From: Megamonas hypermegale
GTDB taxonomy: Bacteria; Bacillota; Negativicutes; Selenomonadales; Selenomonadaceae
Assembly: GCA_002314325.1 (NCBI GenBank)
Contig: DCFC01000036.1
Location: 18,714-38,591 of the forward strand
DNA length: 19,878 bases
Reading direction: 5' to 3'
Positions 19,867-19,878 of the stretch are shown one piece after another. The notes under the pieces were generated by a model. The model searched no databases. It was not told the DNA's origin and saw nothing but the letters and a program-made list of their open reading frames with translations. The position numbers and the translations under genes are program-made. How positions within the stretch are numbered: position 1 is the first letter of the stretch; every line of letters begins with the position of its first letter.

Positions 19867-19878
19867 CCACTAGAGATT

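Overview
The window looks like a chromosomal piece of a diderm Firmicute of the class Negativicutes (Selenomonadales or a relative). The reasons are Firmicute-type ribosome binding sites and gene neighbourhoods, a YadA-type outer-membrane anchor, a futalosine-pathway menaquinone operon, and a moderately AT-rich base composition. I cannot fix the genus. No tRNA, rRNA, CRISPR array, transposase or phage gene is visible.

Layout. Positions 1-505 have no gene but hold strong hairpins, which resemble a hairpin cluster of opposite orientation at the far right end (19704-19866). Next come a small secreted YadA-anchor protein (506-943), an operon of rluB and an HI0933/YhiN-type flavoprotein (1080-3051), and an Rrf2-family Fe-S regulator (3152-3580). 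Facing them are a cupin (3648-4064) and an AT-rich Uma2/DUF820 nuclease (4227-4826) beside a remnant of a repeat. A PreP-like M16C peptidase (5100-8015) and dapA (8146-9039) follow on the plus strand, each with a good promoter and terminator.

From 9105 to 18559 every gene is on the minus strand. In transcription order the right-hand block is two tandem mqnE-type radical SAM genes, mqnC, and a divergent MTAP-family nucleoside phosphorylase-like gene: a four-gene menaquinone (futalosine) operon with 18-24 bp gaps. Then come a DUF3737 beta-helix protein, rsmB, rlmN, a DUF3662-FHA protein, and a secreted protein made of two internal repeats. An AEC-family transporter (18746-19690) is divergent from the menaquinone operon.

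Most interesting points: (1) the menaquinone operon has two different MqnE paralogues, and a MTAP-like protein with altered phosphate and base pockets where a futalosine or aminofutalosine nucleosidase is expected; (2) the cupin and DUF3737 promoters, 10 kb apart, share a 19-bp spacer carrying a dyad, the layout of MerR-family activated promoters, so they may belong to one regulon; (3) a ~123-130 bp palindromic element lies on both sides of rsmB, with outer arms in the same orientation, the 28-nt centre inverted, and one compensated base pair in the stem; (4) a perfect TGTGA-N6-TCACA operator (Rex- or CRP-like) overlays the probable -10 of the AEC gene; (5) a promoter followed by a terminator sits in the rsmB leader.
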